A stretch of 6,678 bases of DNA from an uncultured Prevotella sp. (GCA_934219025.1 CAKQDG010000112.1:1-6678), one strand, 5' to 3'. Shown: positions 1 to 5,851, counted from the stretch's first letter. The notes: generated by a model not told the origin, from the sequence alone. Program-made: numbers and translations.

Positions 1-710
1 CTTTCGCTTATATCGAGGATGATGTGGTGATTGGCGACGACTGCGTTATCTTCCCTTACGTGAGCATCATGAAGGGCACCCGCATGGGCAAGGGCAACAA
101 GGTTTATCAGAACACCGTGCTTGGAGCTGAGCCACAGGACTTCAACTTCAAGGGCGACGAGACCGCCCTCGTTATCGGCGACGAGAATATCTTCCGCGAG
201 AATGTGGTTATCAACCGTGCCACTTTCAAGGACGGAGAGACTCGCATCGGAAACCGCAACTTCTTTATGGAGGGTGTGCATATCTCTCACGATACTAAGG
301 TGGACGACTACTGCACATTCGGCTACGGAACCAAGGTTGCCGGCGACTGCGAGATTCACAGTGCCGTTATCTTCTCTTCCGGCGTTATCGTAAATGCCAA
401 CGTGCGTGTGGGCGGTGCATCAATGGTAACCGGCGGTGTGCGCATCAGCAAGGACGTGCCTCCGTTTATCGTGGCTACCGACAATCCAGTGCGCTACGGC
501 GGCGTGAACGAGACTCTGCTCCATAACTCAGGCACCGACCACAAGGTTGTAGGTCATATCGCAAATGCCTACCGACTGGTGTTCCACGGACAGACAAGTG
601 TGTTTGATGCCATCAACCAGATCAAGGAACAGGTGCCTTCGGGCAAGGAAATCGATGCTATCGTTTCCTTCCTTGAAAATACAAAAATAGGAATCATAAG
701 CAAAATGTAA
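1..710 (+). CDS. lpxA: LpxA-family UDP-sugar O-acyltransferase, N-terminus beyond the window edge
   Basis: LpxA proteins transfer a hydroxyacyl chain from acyl carrier protein to UDP-GlcNAc in the cytoplasm, the first step of lipid A synthesis. The reading frame is open from base 3. Aligned from memory to E. coli LpxA, the first full codon falls near residue 29, so about 28 residues are missing; the GTG at 24 is internal. Hexapeptide repeats (IGDD, MGKGN, IGDEN, IGNRN, VDDYC) form the beta-helix. HISHD (bases 279-293) holds the equivalents of His122 and catalytic His125. The C-terminus (NAYRLVF, then SFLENTKIGII) matches the helical domain. Several positions that bind substrate in E. coli differ: Lys76 to Asn, His160 to Asn, Arg204 to Asn and Arg205 to Ser. 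This and the lack of lpxC or lpxD downstream suggest a divergent paralogue, possibly with another substrate. The family call is firm; the exact reaction is not. Confidence 0.85.
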   Translation, partial: FAYIEDDVVIGDDCVIFPYVSIMKGTRMGKGNKVYQNTVLGAEPQDFNFKGDETALVIGDENIFRENVVINRATFKDGETRIGNRNFFMEGVHISHDTKVDDYCTFGYGTKVAGDCEIHSAVIFSSGVIVNANVRVGGASMVTGGVRISKDVPPFIVATDNPVRYGGVNETLLHNSGTDHKVVGHIANAYRLVFHGQTSVFDAINQIKEQVPSGKEIDAIVSFLENTKIGIISKM

Positions 711-744
711 ATCATACCTAATATTTTTTTCATAGCATGGTTTT

Positions 745-782
745 GGGGGAATTGGCCGCGAGGTTAGTTCCCTCTTTTTTTT
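745..782 (+). terminator. Rho-independent terminator of the LpxA-family gene
   Basis: The 5' arm GGGGGAATTGGCC (745-757) pairs along all 13 positions, counting G-U wobbles, with GGTTAGTTCCCTC (762-774). The loop is GCGA, a GNRA tetraloop. Eight T's follow at 775-782. It lies 35 bases after the stop at 710 and faces the convergent cysK. The fold was derived by eye. Confidence 0.85.
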
Positions 783-827
783 ATTCTCATAATCTGCGGC
801 TGGTAGTTGCCGACACTCGTTTTGTAG

Positions 828-863
828 AAAAAAAAGACTGAATTCAGATTGCTGAATCCAGTC
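828..863 (-). terminator. Rho-independent terminator of the metY-cysK operon
   Basis: GACTGAATTCAG (836-847) and CTGAATCCAGTC (852-863) form a 12-bp stem with one mismatch around the loop ATTG. The run of eight A's at 828-835 becomes a U-tract on the minus strand, so the element terminates transcripts that have passed the cysK stop at 901. It is separate from the plus-strand terminator at 745-782. Confidence 0.87.
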
Positions 864-900
864 CCTTTTCCTTGGAATTTATGTTTGTGCTTGTTTTATC

Positions 901-1842
901 TTAAAGCGGATACTCGTCGAAAGCATAGAGCACAGTAGAAAGGTAGCGCTCGCCTGTATCAGGCAGCAACACCACGATGCGTTTGCCCTTGTTCTCCGGG
1001 CGCTTTGCTATCTCGGATGCTGCAAAGGCAGCCGCTCCTGACGATATGCCCACAAGCAGTCCCTCTTGCTGGGCAAGCTCTCTGCCGGTGCGTATTGCAT
1101 CATCGTTGTCCACGTCAAACACCTCGTCCACCACACTTGCATCATATGTCTTGGGCACGAAACCGGCTCCAATGCCCTGAATCTTGTGAGGACCGCTTGC
1201 TCCGCCGTTGAGCACGGGCGAAGTGAGAGGTTCCACGGCAATCACCTTGATGTCGGGATTATTCTCCTTCAGACGCTTGCCAATGCCCGAAACTGTGCCG
1301 CCGGTGCCCACGCCAGCCACGAAGATGTCAATCTTTCCTTCAGTCTGGTTCCACAGTTCCACACCAGTCGTTTCGTAGTGTCGGCGAGGGTTGGCAGGGT
1401 TTTCAAACTGCTGCAGAATCACTGCACCCGGTATGGAGTCGCGCAGCTCCTCGGCAGCCTTTATTGCACCGGCCATACCGTCCTTGCCCGGAGTGAGTCG
1501 CACCTCGGCACCATATGCCTTTACAAGGTTGCGGCGCTCCACGCTCATCGTTTCGGGCATGGTGAGAATAAGCTTATAGCCCTTCACTGCCGATACAAGG
1601 GCAAGACCCACGCCGGTGTTGCCGCTTGTAGGTTCGATGATGGTGGCACCGGGCTTCAGCGTGCCTTTCTTCTCGGCATCCTCAATCATGGAGAATGCTA
1701 TGCGATCTTTCACGCTGCCGCCAGGATTGAAATATTCCACTTTTGCTACAATCGGGGTGTCTATATCTTTAGATGCAGAGAACTTTCCCAGTTCCAACAA
1801 CGGTGTATTGCCGATAAGGTCTGTAAGTTTTTTTGCTATCAT
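901..1842 (-). CDS. cysK: Cysteine synthase A (O-acetylserine sulfhydrylase)
   Basis: This cytoplasmic PLP enzyme converts O-acetylserine and sulfide to cysteine and acetate, the last step of cysteine synthesis. The 313-residue product is full length for the family. Visible motifs: LIGNTPLLEL near residues 9-18; GGSVKDR at 41-47 with the PLP-binding lysine at 45; TSGNTG at 72-77, the substrate loop; GVGTGGT at 177-183, the phosphate-binding loop; GISSGA at 265-270, whose serine meets the PLP ring nitrogen; and PDTGERYLST near 294-303. The ATG at 1840-1842 has AAAGG on the coding strand (bases 1851-1855) eight bases upstream, a fair ribosome site. It lies 59 bp after metY on the same strand with no promoter box between them, so it is probably the second gene of an operon ending at the 828-863 hairpin. 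CysM or a cystathionine beta-synthase-like role is less likely, since the protein has no extra domain and the motifs are CysK-like. Confidence 0.95.
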   Translation of the reverse strand: MIAKKLTDLIGNTPLLELGKFSASKDIDTPIVAKVEYFNPGGSVKDRIAFSMIEDAEKKGTLKPGATIIEPTSGNTGVGLALVSAVKGYKLILTMPETMSVERRNLVKAYGAEVRLTPGKDGMAGAIKAAEELRDSIPGAVILQQFENPANPRRHYETTGVELWNQTEGKIDIFVAGVGTGGTVSGIGKRLKENNPDIKVIAVEPLTSPVLNGGASGPHKIQGIGAGFVPKTYDASVVDEVFDVDNDDAIRTGRELAQQEGLLVGISSGAAAFAASEIAKRPENKGKRIVVLLPDTGERYLSTVLYAFDEYPL

Positions 1843-1854
1843 AATAAAATCCTT

Positions 1855-1910
1855 TCAATACTTCAATCTTTCAATTTTTCAGTCTTTCAATTTTTCAATT
1901 TTTAAATTTT
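1855..1910. repeat. 8-bp tandem repeat, consensus TCAATTTT, about seven copies
   Basis: Reading the plus strand in steps of eight gives TCAATACT (1855), TCAATCTT (1863), TCAATTTT (1871), TCAGTCTT (1879), TCAATTTT (1887), TCAATTTT (1895) and TAAATTTT (1903). On the coding strand the unit is about AAAATTGA. The array fills the metY-cysK junction. Its last unit contains the metY stop and the codons for the terminal Lys-Ile, and its other end touches the cysK ribosome site. As eight is not a multiple of three, gain or loss of a unit changes the spacer, and within metY would change the end of the protein. Confidence 0.9.
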
Positions 1911-3191
1911 ATCAAACGCCTGGCTCAGGTCGTCGATGATGTCGTCGATATGCTCAGTTCCGATGCTCAGGCGGATAGTAGACGGAGTGATGTGTTGCTG
2001 TGCAAGCTCCTCCGGACTCATCTGAGAGTGGGTGGTGGTGGCTGGATGGATCACGAGGCTCTTCACGTCGGCAACGTTGGCAAGGAGCGAGAATATCTTC
2101 AGAGAGTCGATAAACTTCCATGCCTCTTTTTCGCCGCCCTTTATTTCAAAGGTGAAGATGCTGCCGCCGCCGTTAGGGAAATATTTTTCATACAGCGCAT
2201 GGTCTGGATGTGAGGGTAGGGAAGGGTGGTTCACTTTTGCCACCTTTGGATGGTTGGCAAGGAACTGCACAACTTTCAGTGCATTCTCCACGTGGCGCTC
2301 TACACGGAGCGACAGCGTTTCGAGTCCCTGGAGCAGGATGAATGCGTTGAACGGAGATATTGTAGCACCGGTGTCTCTCAATACCACCGCACGGATTCTG
2401 GTAACGAAGGCTGCCTTGCCTGCTACATCGGCAAAGATGGCACCATGGTAGCTTGGGTCTGGCTTTGCCAGTGAAGGGTATTTGTCGGCGTTAGCCTTCC
2501 AGTCGAAGGTGCCTCCGTCTACTATCACTCCACCGAGGCTCGAACCGTGGCCGCCGATGAATTTCGTAGCCGAGTGTACCACGATGTCGGCTCCATGTTC
2601 GATTGGACGGATGAGGTATGGAGTGCCGAAGGTGTTGTCTACGATAAACACGATGTTGTGTTTGTGGGCAACTTCTGCCACGGCATCAAGGTTTGTTACG
2701 TCGGAATTCGGATTGCCGAATGTTTCGGCATACACCACCTTTGTGTTTGGTTTGATTGCTGCTTCAAGAGCGTCAAGGTCGTTCACGTTTACAATGGTGT
2801 TAGTGATGCCTTGTGTGCTCAATGTGTGGGTGATGAGGTTGAACGAGCCGCCATACAGGTTGTCGGCTGCAACGATGTGGTCGCCAACCGAAAGAATGTT
2901 CTGCAAAGCATACGTAACGGCTGCTGCTCCTGATGCCACAGCGAGTCCCGCTACGCCTCCTTCGAGGGCTGCAACGCGGTCTTCAAACACGCCCTGGGTG
3001 GAGTTTGTCAGTCTGCCGTAGATATTGCCGGCATCGCGCAGACCAAAACGGTCGGCTGCATGCTGGGAGTTGCGGAATACGTAGGATGTGGTTTGGTATA
3101 TTGGCACTGCACGTGCGTCTGTTGCCGGATCCGGCTGTTCCTGACCAACGTGTAACTGAAGTGTCTCGAAGTGTAGTTTCTTTTCGCTCAT
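1902..3191 (-). CDS. metY: O-acetylhomoserine sulfhydrylase (Cys/Met metabolism PLP enzyme)
   Basis: This enzyme makes homocysteine and acetate from O-acetylhomoserine and sulfide, the direct sulfhydrylation route to methionine, in the cytoplasm. At 429 residues it has the usual length of the MetY/MET17 group, longer than MetB or MetC (roughly 380-400). Visible motifs: ETLQLHVGQ at the N-terminus; [10 protein letters not shown] at 56-65, with the Tyr and Arg that hold the PLP phosphate of the partner subunit; ASGAAA at 86-91; [10 protein letters not shown] at 152-161; [10 protein letters not shown] at 184-193, with the Asp that binds the PLP nitrogen; [10 protein letters not shown] at 207-216, with the Schiff-base lysine at 210; and [10 protein letters not shown] near the C-terminus. 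The start ATG at 3189-3191 gives the normal family N-terminus. It is first in the operon with cysK, under the minus-strand promoter at 3275-3305. A cystathionine gamma-synthase is less likely given the length and FGNPNSD loop. Confidence 0.94.
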   Translation of the reverse strand: MSEKKLHFETLQLHVGQEQPDPATDARAVPIYQTTSYVFRNSQHAADRFGLRDAGNIYGRLTNSTQGVFEDRVAALEGGVAGLAVASGAAAVTYALQNILSVGDHIVAADNLYGGSFNLITHTLSTQGITNTIVNVNDLDALEAAIKPNTKVVYAETFGNPNSDVTNLDAVAEVAHKHNIVFIVDNTFGTPYLIRPIEHGADIVVHSATKFIGGHGSSLGGVIVDGGTFDWKANADKYPSLAKPDPSYHGAIFADVAGKAAFVTRIRAVVLRDTGATISPFNAFILLQGLETLSLRVERHVENALKVVQFLANHPKVAKVNHPSLPSHPDHALYEKYFPNGGGSIFTFEIKGGEKEAWKFIDSLKIFSLLANVADVKSLVIHPATTTHSQMSPEELAQQHITPSTIRLSIGTEHIDDIIDDLSQAFDKI

Positions 3192-3274
3192 AATCGTATT
3201 GTGTTTAATTGTTTGTTAATTCCTTATTTATTTATCATTCGTGAAACCCGAAATTTGTTCTGAATTTCATGTTG

Positions 3275-3305
3275 CAAAGGTACGGGCTTTCTGCGGAACG
3301 GGAAA
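3275..3305 (-). promoter_or_regulatory. Bacteroidota-type promoter of metY-cysK
   Basis: On the minus strand, TACCTTTG (complement of 3275-3282) matches the -7 consensus TAnnTTTG exactly. TTTC (complement of 3302-3305) lies 19 bp upstream and matches three of four bases of the -33 TTTG. Transcription would begin near 3268, giving a leader of about 75 nt before the metY ATG. Confidence 0.75.
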
Positions 3306-3353
3306 TACCACGAATGTACCATTTGGCATACCACAAATATGGTATTTGCATGG
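3303..3353. promoter_or_regulatory. Candidate operator: phased TACCA boxes next to the metY -33
   Basis: ATACCACGAAT (3305-3315) and ATACCACAAAT (3328-3338) share 10 of 11 bases, 23 bp apart. GTACCATTTGG (3316-3326) lies between them. The TACCA cores start at 3306, 3317 and 3329, about one helical turn apart. An inverted TGGTAT at 3340-3345 pairs with ATACCA at 3328-3333 as a 6-6-6 palindrome, and AAATACCA (3303-3310) also matches TGGTATTT (3340-3347). The array starts at the metY -33 box, where an activator or repressor would bind. The binding protein is unknown. Confidence 0.55.
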
Positions 3354-3435
3354 AATGATGCAAGAAAATGCAAGTTTAATGTGCAATGAGCGCCTCTATC
3401 CGTATCTAACCGTATTCCCTGTCGTGGGGCTGTCG

Positions 3436-3443
3436 TATCTTTG
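3436..3443 (+). promoter_or_regulatory. -7 box of the HU-like gene promoter
   Basis: TATCTTTG matches TAnnTTTG exactly and is followed by CATCG, a common context in this phylum. No good -33 TTTG is present at the usual 19-21 bp; TATT at 3413-3416 is the nearest weak candidate. The implied start near 3450 gives a leader of about 100 nt before the ATG at 3554. Confidence 0.65.
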
Positions 3444-3477
3444 CATCGTAATTCAGACGCAGGGTGTCGGAAGGCAT

Positions 3478-3491
3478 GCATCAGGCATCAG
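3478..3491. repeat. 7-bp tandem duplication in the HU leader
   Basis: GCATCAG occurs twice in direct succession (3478-3484, 3485-3491), inside the inferred untranslated leader of the HU-like gene. It may be chance or a replication-slippage product; no function can be read from it. Confidence 0.5.
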
Positions 3492-3533
3492 GGCGAACGG
3501 TTACAACAGAGATATTCAACTTTAATAATCAAC

Positions 3534-3551
3534 CATTTAAAACATTTAAAA
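3534..3551 (+). repeat. 9-bp tandem repeat CATTTAAAA next to the HU-like start codon
   Basis: Two perfect adjacent copies (3534-3542, 3543-3551) end two bases before the ATG at 3554. They occupy the place of a ribosome binding site, and no Shine-Dalgarno is present. The A/T-rich, weakly structured leader fits Bacteroidota initiation regions, which often rely on A-rich sequence. Confidence 0.65.
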
Positions 3552-3553
3552 TT

Positions 3554-4042
3554 ATGTCTAAAGTTAAAAACGGAACTATCTATTATCAGGTGTATCAGAA
3601 CAATGTAAAGACTTCTGAGTTTTACAAAAAGTGGTATGCAAAGGCTAAGCATACGGAGACTGTAAGCTTTGACGAGTTGATTGAGCATATGACTTCTCAC
3701 AACATCGGCTTCCCTCGTGGTGTAGTACAGGGTGTTATGATGTCGTTTGTGGACTGTTTGCTCGAACTTGTGGCACAGAGCAAGAAGGTGCAGCTTGGCG
3801 ACCTTGGCACGTTCTATCTCAACATCAATTCAAAGCCTGCCAACAAGTATGACGAATTCAATGCCAATGAAAATATCATAGGTTGTGGCTTGAGGTTTAT
3901 ATCCTCACAAACCACTACCAAGAACGACCTCACTCGTGCGGCTTTTACTTCTGCGATGGCATACAAGAACTTTAACTCTCTCTTGAGCGAGGGCGACAAG
4001 CTCACCATCGACAGCAAGAACTCGGCATTGAACAAGGAATAG
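3554..4042 (+). CDS. HU/IHF-family histone-like DNA-binding protein
   Basis: Proteins of this family bind and bend DNA as dimers and help organise the nucleoid. From the ATG at 3554 the product has 162 residues, longer than classical HU (about 90). A basic N-terminal stretch (1-32, MSKVKNGTIYYQVYQN then KKWYAKAKH) precedes the HU-like core. Residues 36-50 (TVSFDELIEHMTSHN) resemble the first helices, and KKVQLGDLGTFYLNI at 77-91 resembles the KV-x-L-x-GFGTF turn before the DNA-binding arm. GLRFISS at 112-118 closes the core, and a polar tail follows. I recognise this as the Bacteroidota HU-like type. An in-frame GTG at 3464 would add 30 residues, but the family N-terminus is MSKVKNG and the stretch before it looks like leader. 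It has its own promoter and converges with the PNGase gene. Its targets are unknown; a housekeeping role is likely but not shown. Confidence 0.88.
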   Translation: MSKVKNGTIYYQVYQNNVKTSEFYKKWYAKAKHTETVSFDELIEHMTSHNIGFPRGVVQGVMMSFVDCLLELVAQSKKVQLGDLGTFYLNINSKPANKYDEFNANENIIGCGLRFISSQTTTKNDLTRAAFTSAMAYKNFNSLLSEGDKLTIDSKNSALNKE

Positions 4043-4059
4043 TTTCCTCGTGACACTAT

Positions 4060-4077
4060 AGCCGGTGTGTAACGGCT
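4060..4077 (+). other. Small hairpin after the HU-like stop codon
   Basis: AGCCG (4060-4064) and CGGCT (4073-4077) can pair across an eight-base loop. The following GTTTAGC is a poor U-tract, so on its own this is a weak terminator; it may protect the 3' end of the HU message ahead of the main hairpin. Confidence 0.35.
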
Positions 4078-4086
4078 GTTTAGCGT

Positions 4087-4134
4087 AAAAAAAGAGGATC
4101 GTATCATGCTCAGGGCTATGATATGGTCCTCTTT
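4087..4134. terminator. Convergent hairpin terminator between the HU-like and PNGase genes
   Basis: Bases 4091-4107 and 4118-4134 form a 17-bp stem with two G-U wobbles around a ten-base loop. Seven A's at 4087-4093, overlapping the arm, give a run of U's on the minus strand, so it is strongest for the PNGase gene, whose stop is at 4161-4163. On the plus strand only TTT then CGTG follows, so it would serve the HU gene less well. Confidence 0.82.
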
Positions 4135-4160
4135 CGTGTCGTTTCGATTAAATATATAGA

Positions 4161-5576
4161 TTAAAGTTTTATCTTATGAACCTCGGTTATTCCGTTCATC
4201 AGTTCTACGCTGACAAGGTATATTCCAGAAGGACAACCAGCAGTGCTGATTTGCTTCTGACATTCGTTCTTGCGGATGAGTTTGCCCTGGAGGTCGTGGA
4301 TTTCAATACCTACGATTCCTTCACTGCTGATGGCAGACAGAACTCCGCCATTCATGCTGATACCTACAAGCTGCTTAGGCTCCTGGTATGTGGCATCATG
4401 GATTCCGGCAATCTCGCCTTCGGTGAGACCCTGGAAGAAAAGAGAAACGGGGATGTCGCCGGATTTGCCGTTGAATACAGCGTCTGGTACATTTATTTTT
4501 ACCTTGTGCTTGCCGGCCTTAACTTCTCCAAGTATAATCAATCGGTTGTCTATAACGTCGCCAGGGCACCAGTTACTGAATGATTGCCATGCTTTGTTGG
4601 TTTTCTTGAATGCACCATATATGCCGTTAGGACATGTGTTGTATTTGCGGAATGGTTCGCAACTGAATCTTCCTGGCTTGTATGTCAGCACCAACTCATC
4701 ATCGTAGTATACATAGTGCCAGCGGCGGTTGTATTCCTCGCCGTCATCGCCAGAACCATGGTTTGAAGTAACGAGAACGAGTTGTCCGCTTGCCACGTCT
4801 TTGGGCACTTCAAACTCGTATGTCTTTGCCGTAGTGCCTACTTCGTCTGTGGCTTTCTCGTCGTAGTTGTTCAGGTTATGACCGATATACTCCGGATTCT
4901 TTATAACAATTGGCACAAGCACGTCTTTGTCGGTTTCTGTTCCCTTGTTGTCTGTGAGCGAAGAGAATTTCAATGTGCCTTTGAACACGTCGCTTCTGTC
5001 GGCACATCCGGTGATCTGTTCGTTTGCTGCGTATGGCACACCAAACAGTTCGAATTCAACCCAAATGTCGTATTTGCTGCGCAATTCTGCATCGCGGAAT
5101 ATATAGCTGAGATATGGCACGCTATAGAAATACGGTACGGTGTCAGGTTGCCTGTTCTTGTCCATAAACGGGGTTATGAATCTGCCTATCTCTATGCGTG
5201 GAACATTGTTCTCGGGATTGTTGTAGTCTATAGAATATGTGTTCTGTCCTTTGGGAACAAAGGCTATGTTGATGTTGCCAATGCGGTCGTAGTTGTCGCA
5301 GCATGCCTGAACCGACACGTGCATCTGAAGGCTGTCGCCAATCTGGTTGAGCTGTTCGTCTGTGAGCTTCACGGCATATAGCGAGGTGCGGTGGCGAAGT
5401 ATACCATCGTTTGGCTGCTCCTCGGGGAAGTCGGTCAATCTATAGCCGTCGTAGAATTTCACGGCGTCGAACACTGTTATAGTGTCGCGTTCTTGTGTGT
5501 TTGCGTTGGCATTGCCGGAAACGGCAAACAGTGATAATGCCAATCCTGCATTCCTGATAATCTTTTTTACTTTCAT
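4161..5576 (-). CDS. Secreted PNGase F-like peptide-N-glycosidase with T9SS sorting domain
   Basis: PNGase F enzymes cut the bond between asparagine and the innermost GlcNAc of N-glycoproteins. Residues 1-26 are a signal peptide (basic start, GLALSLFAVSG core, probable cut after NANA). The two eight-stranded PNGase domains span about 33-205 and 215-385. Compared from memory with Elizabethkingia PNGase F, CDNYDR at 93-98 matches CDEWDR with catalytic Asp60 at 97; EIGRFITPF at 129-137 is nearly identical to EIGRFITPY; Glu174 in IWVEF fits Glu118; GEEYNRRWH at 279-287 fits the Glu206 region, with Glu281 the likely equivalent; and NWCPGD at 335-340 fits GWCPG. The cysteines flanking Glu206 in PNGase F are absent. 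Residues from about 400 (VGIEIHDLQGKLI, PSGIYLVSV, ending KIKL) form a type A T9SS sorting domain, so the protein is probably exported and held on or released from the surface. Fold and catalytic residues are firm; activity is inferred. Confidence 0.88.
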   Translation of the reverse strand: MKVKKIIRNAGLALSLFAVSGNANANTQERDTITVFDAVKFYDGYRLTDFPEEQPNDGILRHRTSLYAVKLTDEQLNQIGDSLQMHVSVQACCDNYDRIGNINIAFVPKGQNTYSIDYNNPENNVPRIEIGRFITPFMDKNRQPDTVPYFYSVPYLSYIFRDAELRSKYDIWVEFELFGVPYAANEQITGCADRSDVFKGTLKFSSLTDNKGTETDKDVLVPIVIKNPEYIGHNLNNYDEKATDEVGTTAKTYEFEVPKDVASGQLVLVTSNHGSGDDGEEYNRRWHYVYYDDELVLTYKPGRFSCEPFRKYNTCPNGIYGAFKKTNKAWQSFSNWCPGDVIDNRLIILGEVKAGKHKVKINVPDAVFNGKSGDIPVSLFFQGLTEGEIAGIHDATYQEPKQLVGISMNGGVLSAISSEGIVGIEIHDLQGKLIRKNECQKQISTAGCPSGIYLVSVELMNGITEVHKIKL

Positions 5577-5606
5577 TTATTTATTGCCTATTGTTTATAT
5601 TATGTG

Positions 5607-5638
5607 CAAAGTTACTATTTTATACCGGATGTTACAAG
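5607..5638 (-). promoter_or_regulatory. Promoter of the PNGase gene
   Basis: On the minus strand TAACTTTG (complement of 5607-5614) fits the -7 consensus exactly. CTTG (complement of 5635-5638) lies 20 bp upstream and matches three of four bases of the -33 box. The inferred start near 5600 leaves a short leader of about 24 nt. Confidence 0.75.
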
Positions 5639-5801
5639 AAAGTTTCTGTATTTGTTTCTCTTTGACATTGTTTTGTTTGTTATTATGACAAAAGTATAAT
5701 AATACTACGTCTTTCATTCTGTTTGTGTAATGACGTTGCTTCGTGTCTTCCGCAATCATATTGGTTAATAGTCGTTGGGGTGTATTTTGTGTTTAATATG
5801 A

Positions 5802-5830
5802 TTTGTAAGTTGATATATATTTTCGTAAGT
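5802..5830 (+). promoter_or_regulatory. Direct repeat TTYGTAAGT, candidate operator of the transporter
   Basis: TTTGTAAGT (5802-5810) and TTCGTAAGT (5822-5830) match at 8 of 9 bases with a 20-bp period, about two helical turns. The second copy overlaps the -33 box and spacer of the transporter promoter. This placement suits a regulator binding two half-sites on one DNA face, but two short AT-rich copies could be chance. Confidence 0.35.
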
Positions 5831-5851
5831 CATAATTTTAATTTAACTTTG
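5821..5851 (+). promoter_or_regulatory. Promoter of the sugar transporter gene
   Basis: TAACTTTG (5844-5851) is an exact -7 box, identical to that of the divergent PNGase gene. TTTC (5821-5824) lies 19 bp upstream as a three-of-four -33 box. Transcription would begin near 5858, about 22 nt before the ATG, with an A-rich leader and no Shine-Dalgarno. Confidence 0.77.

Larger units (their letters stand above)
3192..3553. other. Divergent intergenic control region between metY and the HU-like gene
   Basis: This 362-bp gap holds no credible gene. It carries the metY promoter (3275-3305), an array of TACCA boxes (3303-3353), the HU promoter box (3436-3443), and two short tandem repeats in the HU leader (3478-3491 and 3534-3551). 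The inferred metY leader is about 75 nt; near its 5' end GAAATT (3250-3255) and AATTTC (3263-3268) could pair weakly. I see no known sulfur-related riboswitch. Confidence 0.7.

Noticed and set aside
24..26. GTG as the start of the LpxA-family gene
   Set aside because: The frame is open to base 3 and the upstream residues FAYIEDD align with LpxA, so the true start lies outside the window.
1066..1905. Long plus-strand open frame (279 codons) antisense to cysK
   Set aside because: It mirrors cysK codon structure on the other strand. The product is rich in Cys and His, resembles no family, and has no promoter box or ribosome site. cysK has full conserved motifs.
1855..1910. Short repeats as a CRISPR array
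   Set aside because: Units are 8 bp with no spacers between them, so it is a simple tandem repeat.
2482..3021. Plus-strand open frame antisense to metY (179 codons)
   Set aside because: Low-complexity Ala/Thr/Ser/Pro translation opposite the conserved PLP domain of metY; it is a shadow of the real gene.
3192..3268. SAM or other sulfur-related riboswitch in the metY leader
   Set aside because: The inferred leader is about 75 nt, AT-rich, and shows only one weak 6-bp pairing, with no terminator or conserved core.
3224..3481. Minus-strand 85-codon frame upstream of metY
   Set aside because: It covers the metY promoter and the TACCA array, and its product looks like random sequence.
3464..3553. 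Upstream in-frame GTG start for the HU-like protein
   Set aside because: It would add 30 residues lacking family resemblance and translate the A/T-rich tandem repeat. It lies only about 14 bases after the inferred transcription start, and MSKVKNG is the expected N-terminus.
4782..5381. Plus-strand open frame antisense to the PNGase gene (199 codons)
   Set aside because: Val- and Cys-rich translation without recognisable motifs; the opposite strand encodes clear PNGase F motifs and a signal peptide.
5689..5696. CAAAAGTA, a third minus-strand match to TAnnTTTG, as a second PNGase promoter
   Set aside because: No -33 box at the right distance, and it is over 100 bp from the start codon; a better match at 5607-5614 already fits.
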